64,000 nt of DNA from Daedaleopsis sinensis (GCA_033807695.1 CM066311.1:310001-374000), one strand, 5' to 3'. Counted from the stretch's first letter, positions 1 to 10,692 are shown. Made by a program: numbers and translations. Notes: generated by a model not told the origin, from the sequence alone.

Positions 1-670
1 TACTCCTCGCTGAACGCGTGCTGCGCGCGCGGTCTAAGATGGGGCTGTATAGTCAGTACTACTCAACGAACAAAGATAAAAACGACATACATCGTCTAGC
101 ATGTCGTGCTGTCTGCTGCGAGTGGGAGACTGCATGGCCGACGTCGTGGGGGGGGGAATCGTGATGTGGATGAGATCGGAGAGCGTGGACCATTATGTAT
201 GCTTCAGAGGCGAGTGGCGTGGTAGTAGCAAAGCTGCTAAATTATGGCCAAGTGGCACAAATGGCCAAGCGCGGTGTCATGTTGCGTAGAGTTTAAAGTT
301 CAACGTTCACTCGGGCTGCGCCAGAACCTGCCATGATACAAAGTCGAGACGTGCAGGTTTAGACAAGGTCCGAGTATTCACATCCCGTGGTTGTCGCTTA
401 CACTTACGCTTGAGTACAAGGTCAAGGAGGCTCTGGAGGACTGGGAGGGCCCCGGAGGACGTTGACCGTTGGTACACCTCGCTTCGTAGAGATTTCCCAC
501 GCTTCGGAGGGCCGGGGCGAGTACCGTACGCCCGCGTCAGGTCGAACACTTACGATCGTCAAGGACCTGGACAATACGCGTGTTACCCTGGACGACATAC
601 CTCAGCCGAATCTTCATCATCCTTATACCATCTCTGAGCTCAGGGTGTCTCGACGCCTCAACCCACCGAA
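1..670. other. No gene recognised; upstream region of WD40 gene
   Basis: Short open frames exist on both strands but none has a recognisable motif or a consistent intron structure. The open frame that runs into the WD40 gene from about 462 is out of phase with the repeats, so I take this stretch as promoter and 5' leader of the gene that starts near 671. An earlier non-coding or short coding exon cannot be excluded. Confidence 0.4.
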
Positions 671-2660
671 ATGCCCTTGGAGTATCATCAGGCTGCGCGA
701 CTACTCCATGCAGAAGGCCATCGAGACGCGGTCACGGCTATCGCCTTCAGCCCAAACGGACGATTTCTTGCATCTGGGAGCTTAGATGGTCGCATATGCG
801 TGTGGCAGGTCAATTCCGGAAAGCTACTATACACCTTTTCCGGGAAGAATCCAGTTCTGGCGGTGGCTTGGGTGGATGCGGATGGACAATTTGTTTGTGG
901 GATGAAGGATGGTACGATCACATTGCTAGCTATTCAGAAGGTACGTCCTGCCCTGGCATCTTAGTATCATGCTGACTGTGCGAAAGGATCTCATCAAGCT
1001 GGATGGTTTCTGGGCGCATCGGTATCCAGTAGAACGTCTGGCTTTTCATGGCAAACATCTCGCCTCCGGAGCGCATAAAGAGGTTAAGATATGGTGTCTC
1101 TCCCCTAGAGGTGCGCCCCTTAACTGCTTCTCATCCACCGCTCTCTTCGTATGAACCCGCACAGGATCATGGACTTTCATCAAAGATATCCCCCCCCCTC
1201 GACGCACTTCGTATACTACTTCGTGTGACATTATCACCACTAGCTTGCACTGGACTTCGACGTCCCGGCATCCCTCGGTGCTTCTGGTGACATACCTCAG
1301 CCATGGAATATTGTACGCCAATATCATCTGCAGCTCGTCTGCTCAACGTGCTGATTTGCTTTCCTCGAACCAGTGCATTCGATGCTCGCAGTTGGGCTCG
1401 CATCGGCAGTACCTCCATTCCAGGTCGCATGTCAGTACTCTTCCGACTCTTGCAGGCCCTTCCCGTAACGTCACTCACTATCCTGCCAGTGCTGATGCAA
1501 GCTTGACTACAGATGGCAGACTCCTAGCCGTCTCCAACTTGCTGACCGGCTTCGATCTATATGAGATGAAAGGTCTCGTAGAGGTCGAGCCGTTGTTCTC
1601 CTTCAAGCAAGACGTCCATGGCCGTCCATTCCCAGTCCGTTTCATGCACGGTGATCACGCTGTGATTGGCGGTACATCACACGGGCAAGTGAACTGGTGG
1701 GACGTTTACTCGCGTGGTAAGCAAGTATTGGCTGTGGGTGGTATGTATACAGCAATGTCTGCCATGTTCTAGATATATGTTGAGCATTTTCAGACAACAC
1801 ATCTGTCCTCGCAATCGCTGTGAGTGCACTTATAGGATGCATCATCACGCATACTCACAGGTGGAATTGCAGGCGCACTATGATGAGCCGCAGGACGAGT
1901 TCATCGTCGCCACTGGGGTCTTCAACTGCGGCGAGCCCTCACCTATCATGATGTGGAAGACCCGAGAAGCTCGTAAGTTTCCCTGTGTCATCCTGCAGCG
2001 CCCATTGTCACATCTGTTCGATAGGCAGCGGACGTCGATCACTAGCGAAAATCGAGGGCCGACACGTTGTGTCGTCTATGGGAGGGTGGTGTCATCTGGT
2101 AAGTCCCGATCCATCTTTCCAGATAGTCTCGCGCAATATTCATACATCGGCTCGAACATGTACCTAGATTGTCTTGTTCTCCTTCTGGGTCTCGTTGTTT
2201 GTAGTTATGGCTGGGGTTGCTGTCTACGTATACCTGGCTGACACTACTCACTTGTTCCAACTTTGATGCAATTTACCAATACTAATCCGCGCATCGATGC
2301 ATTGTCGGACATCCAGTGGCGTGTGATGCGTTCTAGCCGGATGGGGAAGTTGCTCGACAGGTCGCGCGCACGATGAAGCTGAGCGCTGAACCCCCGTGGC
2401 GGACGGGACAGCTCTACGCTTCTCTTCCACCATTCGCGCAGACGATGGACATCCTCCAAGCCAGAGTGGCGGCACATCTCCCGCATGTGTGTATTACACT
2501 CTGCGTCCTGCTCGTTTCTTACCTCGTGTACCGCTACTTCCGGCGAGCTCGTTCTGTCTCCGAGCCGAACTACGCTTTCTCGGCTTCTACCAGGTTGCGA
2601 CATCGACCGCTGACTGTGCTGCAATTCAGTGCAAAAGTACCTCCTAGTGCGCACACAGTA
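671..2660 (+). CDS. WD40-repeat protein, many exons, probable C-terminal membrane segment
   Basis: A beta-propeller scaffold protein of the fungal WD40 type; no enzymatic role is implied. The first exon (671-940) has a clear blade with FSPNGRFLASGSLDGRICVW, and later exons give KEVKIW and GGTSHGQVNWWDV. Phase-consistent exons are 671-940, 987-1110, 1165-1312, 1374-1423, 1456-1740, 1794-1819 and 1861-1972, all bounded by GT..AG. After 1972 the model is uncertain. A hydrophobic run near 2220-2255 and another near 2490-2545 (CITLCVLLVSYLVYRYFRR) suggest a membrane-anchored tail, as in many Agaricomycete WD40 proteins. The ATG at 671 was chosen because it opens directly into the first blade. The 3' end is given only approximately, and the next entry could be its last part. 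Confidence 0.72.
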
Positions 2661-2679
2661 CCTTTGATTCTAAGAAAGT

Positions 2680-3681
2680 TTGGTCCCGCCCATGAGGAGT
2701 CACATCATCAGTGCGTCATTAATCAATATATTGCCTCGCGGAATGACGCCACTCAACTCGGACTTATTGTGTAGTGATGCTATAGAGGATCTCGCGGAGG
2801 AAAGTGTCCCTCCCGCGCCTGTCCCCACTACGGTCAAGCAACCAAAGGGAATACTTCTGAGGACAAGCTCCGGAACGTCGAATGGGGACTCTGCACCTGC
2901 CATCACCGGGCGGCGATCATCATCTCGCCGCGCTGCGAGTGTCTCTGCTCCTACTGCGCAGCCTCAAACACCCCCCCCGCAAGGTGTCTTGAGCAATCCT
3001 GAAAGCCCAGCCTCGTCTCCAAGCCCCTCTAGATCATCATCGGTGGCGAGACGTACTCGCTCCTCGCCTATCAACATACCTCAGCCTCCCGCGAAACGTA
3101 TCACAAGGTCGACCTCGAAGGCATCGCTGACTCGGAAGAAGAATGTTCCAATCCGCGAGGAACCCCTGGAGCCTATCGTAAACGAGGAGGTAAAGGACTC
3201 TTTGCTGCACGGCAGTGCAGTGCCACTCATCTTCGTCGCATGGCAGGTTACTCTCAAAAGACAACGGCGATCTATTAGAGGGAACAGTAAGCACGATACC
3301 TCTCGAAACCGGCAATACACTTGGTGGTTCAAGACCGAAGCGGGTCAGCCAATTGCTCGACCACCGAAGCTCCATCCGAGCTGTGGACTGCGCGAAGGTG
3401 ATGTGTTTTGGCACAGGGTCTCGGAAAATCAGTCCCAGTTCTGGCTACGTGTTGGTGGCGAGGATGGCGAGGAAGATGCATGGATGGCTATCGAGATGGG
3501 GTATGAACGCGAGGATGGCCGAAAGCTCACCGTTACTATCAAGACGCAGAGCTTATCTTGGGTTGGTGGTGATTGGGGCTCTCGACGTGTCTCAGAAAGT
3601 AAGTTCCTGTGGCACTGCGCGGACTGGTCACTGACCATAACGACGCAGTTGAACGACGCAGTTGAACGACAGCAGCTCTGA
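2680..3681 (+). CDS. Hypothetical Ser/Pro-rich basic protein (partial model)
   Basis: I do not recognise this protein. The open frame has no ATG at its 5' end, so it is an exon or exons of a longer gene, either a separate one or the tail of the preceding WD40 gene. Residues 30-160 are low complexity, with many Ser, Pro and Arg and basic clusters such as RRTRSS and TRKK, which suggests a disordered and possibly nuclear segment. The last third is more globular (GDVFWHRVSENQSQFWLRV, then an acidic patch and MAIEMGYEREDGRKLTVTI). A good donor (gtaagt) lies at about 3600, followed by an acceptor near 3650, so the last residues may come from a short final exon. The function is unknown. Confidence 0.45.
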   Translation: MVPPMRSHIISASLINILPRGMTPLNSDLLCSDAIEDLAEESVPPAPVPTTVKQPKGILLRTSSGTSNGDSAPAITGRRSSSRRAASVSAPTAQPQTPPPQGVLSNPESPASSPSPSRSSSVARRTRSSPINIPQPPAKRITRSTSKASLTRKKNVPIREEPLEPIVNEEVKDSLLHGSAVPLIFVAWQVTLKRQRRSIRGNSKHDTSRNRQYTWWFKTEAGQPIARPPKLHPSCGLREGDVFWHRVSENQSQFWLRVGGEDGEEDAWMAIEMGYEREDGRKLTVTIKTQSLSWVGGDWGSRRVSESKFLWHCADWSLTITTQLNDAVERQQL

Positions 3682-3873
3682 TAGCACGTTCAGAATGTAT
3701 ATATATCGTAATACTCATCGTATAGACTCGTGAACGGTATCAATGCCAGCAGACCTTCGGCGCTGAACGTTGAACAGAAAGTATACATCCACCTGCAATA
3801 TATGATAAAATCTGTGGATAGACGAATTGCATAAGTGGCACGCTTTATAGCAACAAATGGCTGGACACTTACC

Positions 3874-3919
3874 TACGACACTGGCATACCATGTACTACG
3901 ACACTGGCATACCATGTAC
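3874..3919. repeat. 23-bp perfect tandem duplication at the SUN gene stop codon
   Basis: The unit tacgacactggcataccatg plus gtac... repeats with a period of 23 bp (3874-3896 and 3897-3919). On the minus strand it covers the last codons and the TAG stop of the SUN gene, so the second unit lies in the 3' UTR. It looks like a recent slippage duplication that did not change the protein. Confidence 0.8.
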
Positions 3920-4708
3920 ACGGACCCTATAGAGACATGTAACATCGCTCCCCCAGTTGTCGATAACCTCAAGAGCCAGAACACCGAATGTGAAATTGTA
4001 GTCGATATATTCTTGGGAAAGGGGAAACACCTGAATATGATCTGCGCCTTCGATGTTGTATATGAACGATGTGAGGGGTGTCCATAGAAGATCGCGTGGA
4101 ATGGGAGGTGTCTTCCGCGGACTATCGTTTCCGAGAGAGAGCTGTTCGAACATATCGAGGTTGTGCTGCCCATCTACGACCCCCCAGAGGGTCATGTTCC
4201 GAGGAGCCTGACCTATGTCCACGACAACATCCCTTGGAAGGTGTTCGACCGAGACGTGGGAGGGATGTAGCATGAGAGGAAGACGTATCCCTAATTGCGC
4301 TGGAAGGGTCCGCGATCTCCAACATCGACCGGCATGCACATCATCGTCAATGGCGGTGTTGGGGTCATCTTCGGCGTGCGACGTGAGGAAGTTGCGATGT
4401 CCTGAGGTCAACTGGAGAGCAATCCGGCCGCCATTACCCTTGAGGGCGTAGTCGCGTGGTCCACGAGCGGCGATGTCGTGTGCACGAATCGTCTTCACGA
4501 TTAGATCTTCTATGGCAACCTTGAGGGCAGGAGGAATGGCAGGTGTAGCGGAGTGCTGATCGTAGTAGTGCCCATAGGATGGAAGAATGGATGGATATTC
4601 ATGGAGAAGTCGTGAACCGATGGCAACCGCAAGTAACGCCATGAGGATAGTGGCTGGGAGAAGAAAGGAGGAGTGCTTTGTTGCAGAATATTGGGGAGGG
4701 GGAAGCAT
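3896..4708 (-). CDS. SUN-domain membrane protein (single exon, 270 aa)
   Basis: SUN (Sad1/UNC-84) proteins sit in the inner nuclear membrane or ER and bind KASH-type partners, or act in protein quality control in the SLP1 group. Residues about 13-33 form one hydrophobic segment (LLPATILMALLAVAIGSRLL) after a short N-terminus, giving a type II layout with the SUN domain in the lumen. Residues about 90-265 carry the SUN pattern: GGRIALQLTSG, LPAQLGIRLPLMLHPS, HVSVEHLPRD, APRNMTLWGVVDG, and a C-terminal YNFTFGVLALEVIDNWG followed by CLYRVRVHG. There are no introns. Agaricomycetes often have several such short SUN paralogues, and this copy lacks a long coiled-coil stalk. The ATG was chosen because it precedes the membrane segment. 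The SUN call is confident; the exact role is not. Confidence 0.82.
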   Translation of the reverse strand: MLPPPQYSATKHSSFLLPATILMALLAVAIGSRLLHEYPSILPSYGHYYDQHSATPAIPPALKVAIEDLIVKTIRAHDIAARGPRDYALKGNGGRIALQLTSGHRNFLTSHAEDDPNTAIDDDVHAGRCWRSRTLPAQLGIRLPLMLHPSHVSVEHLPRDVVVDIGQAPRNMTLWGVVDGQHNLDMFEQLSLGNDSPRKTPPIPRDLLWTPLTSFIYNIEGADHIQVFPLSQEYIDYNFTFGVLALEVIDNWGSDVTCLYRVRVHGMPVS

Positions 4709-4819
4709 CGGATCATCTCGATCGGAGGCTACAGAAGTTGTTGAAGCGAAGCGGACGAGCTTTGAATTTGAGCCGGCATCTGCATCGTCAAGCCTTTCAG
4801 TACAGCAGGGAGGTGGTCA

Positions 4820-5218
4820 ATGTCTTCGAACTCACCGACAGATTCCGACGCCCACACTTTGGAGTCCTCTCTCAGTAGGAATCTCTGTCCATCATACGGA
4901 GAGTCTGGGGTCCGGGCAGACATAGATAGACAGTCTACGGACGCGCACCAGCGTCGATTGCGCGAGATGAGAGGAGTACTAGCTGCCGAAGCGCTGACCG
5001 TAGCCTACGCGCGCCTTGGACTCGAGGAGGGCGCGATCGCCGCGCGATATCGTTGGCGCTTAATACTCACTTCTGCTTCTCATCTTCTTTCACCATTCCT
5101 AACCACAGAGCTTCACGATAGGATGCTTGCATATGATTCCCGCTTCCTTACACTTTTGCTACTCAAAACTGGGCGCAAATACTCAAGTCTCTGCGCAAAT
5201 CATTTGTGCCTGCTATGA
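4820..5218 (+). CDS. Small hypothetical protein or unassigned exon
   Basis: The ATG at 4820 opens a frame divergent from the SUN gene, 111 bp from its start. The first 75 residues look protein-like: a hydrophilic start, then a helical stretch with EMRGVLAAEALTVAYARLGLEEGAIAARYRW. The rest is not convincing and probably intronic. It could be a short gene or a 5' exon of the gene that starts at 5432. No family was recognised. Confidence 0.25.
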   Translation: MSSNSPTDSDAHTLESSLSRNLCPSYGESGVRADIDRQSTDAHQRRLREMRGVLAAEALTVAYARLGLEEGAIAARYRWRLILTSASHLLSPFLTTELHDRMLAYDSRFLTLLLLKTGRKYSSLCANHLCLL

Positions 5219-5431
5219 CGCCAACGCGAGCACCCTCGGCGACCCCACGCCACTCCGAGAGGTGCGCTTTGTCGCGTATTTTGCATACATACCGCTGCAG
5301 GTGAGCCAGCCACACGACACCATCTCTTACTCTACCTCACGAACCATATACTTCCCCCTTTTTCTGTCGCTGGCGACAATCCATCGACTCAGTGGTCTTC
5401 CTCAAACGTCTCCATCCTACACGCTGTACCG

Positions 5432-8400
5432 ATGCAAGAACACGAGCAGCGAGAGCAGCATACTGCTGGTCAGGTCATACGCCGCTCCCCTAGCCCTTCG
5501 CAGAGTGTTCTACAGCAGAAACGACGACTCGCTGGCAAGGCAGCACATACTTTTATCGACAATGGCAAGAGTCGTAGGGGCACAGAAGTGAGTACCGATC
5601 ATCCATTGGTTTGCGACTCAATATCTGAACATGTCTGTGACCAGCAAGCACATGCATCCCACCTTGAATTGAGCGAGAGCTCCAACCCGTATAAAGTGCA
5701 TACTCTCATGTTATTCATCGGGAATGACATTGACGCTACTCTTCAGGTGGATATACGTCGCGTACATGAAGCGGACACTCCAGCAGCTCCCCCTCCGACA
5801 TCGCAGGTCTGTTCAGATGCGCTGTTTTGTGCAATACGACACAACGTCTAACAATTTGTCCCGCAGTTCTCCGGTCCACGCCAACAGCGTCAAACTCGTA
5901 CCCTACCCTCACGTCCCATCCCCTCACGTCCTTTACCCGAATTACCAGCACATCCACCGCCTTCAATCCCTACTCATGGTGCTCAACTGCAAACCGCTGC
6001 CCCAATGGCTGTCGCTACTGTAGCTCCTCCAAGAGCTGGTCAGCCCATCGGACGCCATCCCTCTTTCTCTGTTGACCTCCAGCCTGCCGTAGACCATGGA
6101 TCTGCCCATTCGCAAATAATTCGTCGTGAGCCCTCCTTCACAGTTCGTCAACAGTCCCCGGTTCGCGCAGCCCAAGTCGTACCACAACCTATGCCTGAAG
6201 ATCTCGAGGCGTTCCGACAACTTGAACAAGCTCGTCGCCGCGAATTGCGTCGAATCGAGCGAGATCGTCAGGAGCAGAAGCGTCGCAGCGATGAAGTACA
6301 GCTACAACGTGAAGCATCGCACCGTCAAGAGCAGCTCCTACCCCAAGCCGGACACGAGCAGATCCTCCAGCATCCCCAACCGGACTCGGACTCGGACGAA
6401 CAGATGGAGGCGGAGTTGATTCAGGAGCAGCTCGAGGAGGAGTTGATTCAACAGGAGCTTGATGGGGATGAAGACGGCGACGAGCAGATGGAGCAGCAGC
6501 CTTTTGATGGGGATGAAGACGGCGACGAGCAGATGGGGCAGCAGCAATTTGAAGGGAGTGAAGACGGCGACGAGCAGATGGAGCAGCAGCAGCTTGGAGG
6601 GGAACCAGATAGTGAGGACCAGATGGCGCTGGACACTCCCTTGGTACGCTCGGACGTCATGCTTTCGACCCCTCTGCAATCCGAATCACACCCTCCGCAA
6701 TCTGCGGGCTTGCACCGTTCGCCTGCGCCCGTACATCCACAGCCTCCGCAATCCGCCCCGGCGCACCCTTCGTCCGTGACCTCGCACACTTCACAAGTCG
6801 CCCCCTCGCATCCCGTGCCACCCTCGCATTCGACGCCACCCGTGCTCTCAACCCCGTGTCGGTCATCACAGCATCCATCACAAGCCGGGCCCTCAAACTC
6901 GACATCGTCCGCACCCTTGCCTTCTGCACCATCTACACAGTTGCAATCTTCACATCAACGCTCTTCGCAACATAATGTCGTGTTGCAGCCCAACGCCGAG
7001 CCGCTCGGTAACCTCCTCCCTTCACCGGAAGTCTTCGATAGCATGTCATATGCAGGGAAGTCATCGACGACAAGGCCAAACGCGGCTACCGCACCTCCTC
7101 CACCCCCACAGTATCGAGTCCCTTCGCCAACCTTCGAGCAGATGTCTTCAGCGACATCAACCTCGCCTCCGACCGAGGTATCTCCATATCCTCGAAACCA
7201 TGGGCTACTTTCTAACTGCTACTTCATCGCAGCACGCTCCGTCTGCTCAGTTCATGGCTCAGCTACTGAAACAAGGCGAGCAAATGGCACAGTTGATGCA
7301 GATGCTCGTCTCAGAAAATCGAGAGCTACGGTAAACAAAATCCTTAATTTCATATATCCGCGGACTTACATCAACTTTCCAGCGCGGTCCTTACTAGCGA
7401 GTTCTCTGAAGTGAAAAATCGACTCCAAACGATGGAGAACACGAGCCACAACGATAACACTCGGAAGACTCGCGGCGTCCAGAATAACCGTGACGAAGGC
7501 GAGGAGGTCGTCGACTTCGATGCAGACGATGGGGACGACGAGGCAGAGCTCAAGAGCCCCAAGTCTCGGGCACAACCGCGCAAGAAGAAGAAGGGCAGCG
7601 GTATCTTAGACGACCCCCGCTATGCAGAATCAGTCAAGCATCTACAGGTTAGTGAAGTCACTCTGATCGCCGACTTCCTCACTGATCTCTGACCAATATC
7701 TAGATCTGCATACGGAAGCACCTGTTTTTCATGTTCGACGCTGAGACCATCGAAGATGTCGTCAAGAAGAACCCGCCTATCACCGACGAGGAGATGCAGA
7801 GTTTCTACGATGGCGACGACGACCTCCTCACATGCACCGTTCAGCTCTTCCGGGTCGACTTCGAACGGCCGTGGAAGGACAATCTGTTCAACCAGTTGGC
7901 TAAGAACGTTTTTGTCAAGAACTTCATCTCTATGTACAAGAGCGGCGAATATTCCGAATTCCCTGTTCCCAAACAACTCCTCACTGAACAAGTGGTCGGC
8001 ATCGCGCTCGACAGGCACATGGAATACCGTCGGCGTAACTATCGCCAACACTGCAAGCCACTCAGCAAGGAAGATCAAGAAGCTCTGAAGAGGCGTAAGG
8101 CGTTGAACGCACGTCGCTCTACGGTATGATACATTCTAACCCGCTAGAACACATTCTCATCATGTCGTGATTAGTTGTTGGATAGCCGAGTCGCTGTCAT
8201 CATCGACTTCAAGTTGAAACAGCACAAGCGTTTGTTCGCGCTACTTCGTCCCGTTCACATGAGCGGGGACGAGACAGATGGCGACGAGAAGACTCATCCA
8301 CCAGCCTTCCGGATCGTGGAGGCGCGATGGCAGAGCCTCGCATTGAAGACATTCCTTCGAACCCTCGACACGTTATACCGTGAGGCCTGGGCACATCCAG

Positions 8401-8624
8401 TCGGTGAGCGTGCAACCCCCGGTAACCCCCCACGAGTGCGTGTTGAATACGTGGATGCACGCGTCGAGGACGGTGTAGCACCTATCGGCCTATGGAAGAA
8501 CTGCTATGACCCGTCCTGGCTGAAGTCTTTGCGCCCTCACATCCGGGAGTCGTTAGGGATCATTGATACTGATTACGACTTCACTCTCCCCAAGCTGGCA
8601 CCGATGAAGAACAAGGCTATTTGA
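5432..8624 (+). CDS. 919-aa protein of an expanded Agaricomycete family of unknown function
   Basis: Seven exons fit in phase: 5432-5587, 5747-5806, 5867-7177, 7233-7330, 7383-7647, 7704-8123 and 8175-8624. The N-terminal half is disordered: Pro/Ser-rich, then a Gln/Arg/Glu helical stretch (LEQARRRELRRIERDRQEQK), then acidic repeats. A Gln/Leu-rich coiled coil follows (FMAQLLKQGEQMAQLMQML), then an acidic-basic linker with KKKK. The C-terminal 290 residues are globular and conserved in style: IRKHLFFMF, FVKNFISMYKSGEYSEFP, a basic RRRNYRQHCKP, MSGDETDG, and a C-terminal LWKNCYDPSWLKSL. I recall the MSSDES-like motif and the YDPxWL ending from many unannotated mushroom paralogues. No catalytic motif is visible. 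Lys-rich tracts suggest nuclear location, which is inference. Confidence 0.75.
6459..6598 (+). repeat. Coding minisatellite, three 45-bp units
   Basis: Three tandem units of 45 bp encode DGDEDGDEQMEQQ-type 15-residue acidic/Gln repeats inside the protein that starts at 5432. The units differ by a few substitutions that mostly keep the acidic pattern. This is expected to vary in copy number between strains. Confidence 0.8.
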
Positions 8625-8789
8625 ATCGATTGTATCAACACTCATTTCTTACTGTACAACGGTTATCGTAATAAGCAATTTTTCTTCTCATCTCCGGGAC
8701 TTCGCTTCCAGGACCACGCTCTATCACGGGCCCGCGCGACAGATAGGTAAGATTTTGAGGAGGTGCGTAATAAAACTTGCTCGTCGTGG

Positions 8790-9125
8790 CGCGTGAGAGC
8801 TCAGAGCTTCAGCGAGCTCTTGACACTCGAGGGCGCGTGAAAGCGCAGGAGCTCGGGCGAGCTCGTCGTAGCGCGCGAGAACGCAGAGCTCGGGCGAGCT
8901 CGTCGTAGCGTGCGAGAACGCAGAGCTCGGGCGAGCTCATTGTAGCGCGCGAGAACACAGACTCGGAGCTCCTGTGAGCACCTGAGTGAAAGCGCAGAGC
9001 TCGGGCGAGCACTTGAGAGCGCATGAAAGCGCAGAGCTCGGGCGAGCTCGTTGTAGCGCACGAGAGCGCAGAGCTCGGGTGAGCACTTGAAAGCGCGTAG
9101 AAACGCAGAGCTGGCCGGCAGCTCT
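8790..9125. repeat. Minisatellite with ~37-bp unit
   Basis: The unit reads gcagagctcgggcgagctcg followed by tcgtagcgcgcgagaac, about 37 bp, and appears at least four times nearly intact plus several degenerate or truncated copies. Each unit holds a gagctcgggcgagctc palindrome. It lies just after the 3' end of the 919-residue gene. Short open frames across it are only translations of the repeat. Confidence 0.85.
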
Positions 9126-9369
9126 TTGTACTCAGTAGACGTTCTTGACGGTCAGATTATGTATGAGAGAGCTCACCTGAGCCTTGTGCTCACGCATTGA
9201 CACGCGTTGCAGCAGCGCAGACAAGGTCGCTTTGGCGTGCCAACATCACAGTCGACAACCCGGATGACCGTCGTCTGGTGCTCGAGATGGTGGATTGGAT
9301 CGCCTGCAAGGGAACACGTTGACTGTTCATCACCGAGCTACAGTGCTGGTTAGTGACAGAGAAACGTTA

Positions 9370-9590
9370 CCTGTCTCGATGCTGAACCAGGACCTGAACG
9401 ATACCTGCGACCATGCTTCCAGGTTACAACAATGGTTCAGGTCCGGAACACGGACGCGAAAGCTTACCTATCTCGAGGGTGGCTCAGCCCCGGAACCGGT
9501 CCGTAGACAGGAAGCCTGGTTCAGGTCGTGGTTCAGGACCTGAACCATGACGTGAACAGACTGACTGGTTCAGGTCCCGACTCCGTCCGG
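9370..9590. repeat. Cluster of GGTTCAGG / CCTGAACC inverted motifs
   Basis: The octamer ggttcagg and its complement occur about six times in 220 bp. At 9530-9546 they form a palindrome with 8-bp arms around one base (ggttcaggacctgaacc). Related forms (accaggacctgaac, ccggaaccggtcc) surround it. No gene covers the stretch. Function is unknown: possible protein-binding sites or a degenerate repeat. Confidence 0.7.
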
Positions 9591-9834
9591 CGGCTATGAC
9601 CTCGGCAGGAGACCAGTTACAAGGCTGGTTACAAGACTAGTTACAGGCATTAACATCCGCCATTGCCCGTCGTGACAAGGACGAACACGCAACATACGAT
9701 ACAAGAAGAGAAAGAAAACATATCGAAAGGAGTGTTGGTACACAGGATCCATGGAGGTCCTAGTAAAAGTCGAAAACATCATTAGTAACCTGCCGCACAA
9801 GCGCATGCCGGTCGGCGGCGATATCAAACTCACC

Positions 9835-10692
9835 TCACTGCCTGGAGCGCGAAGACCGGCGCCCAAACGCGACCTCATAGTGAGCCCCGCGCCCGTCCTC
9901 GTCGTCTCCTTCAACCCGCTTCACAAGCCCGCGAAAGTACGACAGACCCTCGGGGATGAGATCGACGTTGCGGAACATGTTCCGCTCCTCGTCCTCCCGC
10001 CCGCGCTCCCTGTGCGGCCGCTCCCTCACCGCGTCCGCGTACCGCGCCATCCCTCTGTAGAGCGCGGTCGGCTCCGCACGCTCATAGAGTGTCTTCCCGA
10101 TGGCCGCGAGCACGTCCTTGACCGTGACCGGCTGTGCATCCGCGAACGGGCCGACCACGATGCTCCAGCCTGCGTCGCGGCCGGTAGGGAAGTACAGCCT
10201 GCACGACTTGACTCGGGGAGAGAAAGCGGGCGCGTCGAGGAACTGGTCGGAGAGCCCTTCGGGGAACTTCTTCGCTCGGACGTTCCAGACATAGCGGCCG
10301 TGAGCGAACGCGTCGAGGCCCGGCATGAGGGGGGGTGAGGGTGCCGGCGGAGGAGAGGAGAGAGAAGACGGCCGTCGGGGGCTGACCTCTTCTTCAGGCA
10401 GGAGAGCATGCTTCTGAAGCTCGGGGGTGTTTGGGAGTGGCACGGGCTGTATGTAGGGCGTGGGAGGGACGAAGGATTGGGACCGGCCCACCGACTGCGT
10501 CGACGATGGCACCCGGGGGTACATGGCGGGATGTGCGTGACCACGCGGGCTAGTAGAAGAGGCCGGAGAGCCTCCCGACCCGTTGTGGACGAGAACGGGA
10601 ACCACGAGCTGGGGAGGTTGAGCAGGACTCCATCCACCAGCGTAAACGTAGCCGGCAGGAACTCCGCTTGGGACTCTGTAGTAGTAGGACAT
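9835..10692 (-). CDS. DUF6699-domain protein 1 (285 aa)
   Basis: A member of the basidiomycete-specific DUF6699 family, whose function is unknown. Residues 1-130 are Pro/Ser/Tyr-rich and disordered (MSYYYRVPSG at the start). The domain occupies about residues 145-285: WNVRAKKFPE, CRLYFPTGRDAGWSIVVGPF, the family hallmark VTVKDVLAAIGKTLYE, then FRNVDLIPEGLSYFRGL and a final strand YEVAFG. The ATG at 10692 was chosen because the open frame upstream has no ATG and contains no family sequence. It is intronless as read. A conserved upstream motif shared with the paralogue at 16543-17556 lies about 190 bp before the start. Confidence 0.82.
   Translation of the reverse strand: MSYYYRVPSGVPAGYVYAGGWSPAQPPQLVVPVLVHNGSGGSPASSTSPRGHAHPAMYPRVPSSTQSVGRSQSFVPPTPYIQPVPLPNTPELQKHALLPEEEVSPRRPSSLSSPPPAPSPPLMPGLDAFAHGRYVWNVRAKKFPEGLSDQFLDAPAFSPRVKSCRLYFPTGRDAGWSIVVGPFADAQPVTVKDVLAAIGKTLYERAEPTALYRGMARYADAVRERPHRERGREDEERNMFRNVDLIPEGLSYFRGLVKRVEGDDEDGRGAHYEVAFGRRSSRSRQ

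Noticed and set aside
1642..2260. Small membrane-protein frames on either strand around 2.1-2.3 kb as separate genes
   Set aside because: They overlap the WD40 gene's 3' exons and introns; the hydrophobic run is better explained as that gene's C-terminal segment.
8790..9125. CRISPR-like array
   Set aside because: Units are contiguous without unique spacers and the genome is eukaryotic; it is a minisatellite.
9530..9546. Nuclear-receptor-type response element (GGTTCA half sites)
   Set aside because: Fungi lack nuclear receptors of that family; the palindrome is reported only as an unexplained repeat.
9700..10350. Plus-strand 195-residue frame at 9751-10338
   Set aside because: It is the antisense of the DUF6699-1 domain, whose protein motifs are clear on the minus strand.
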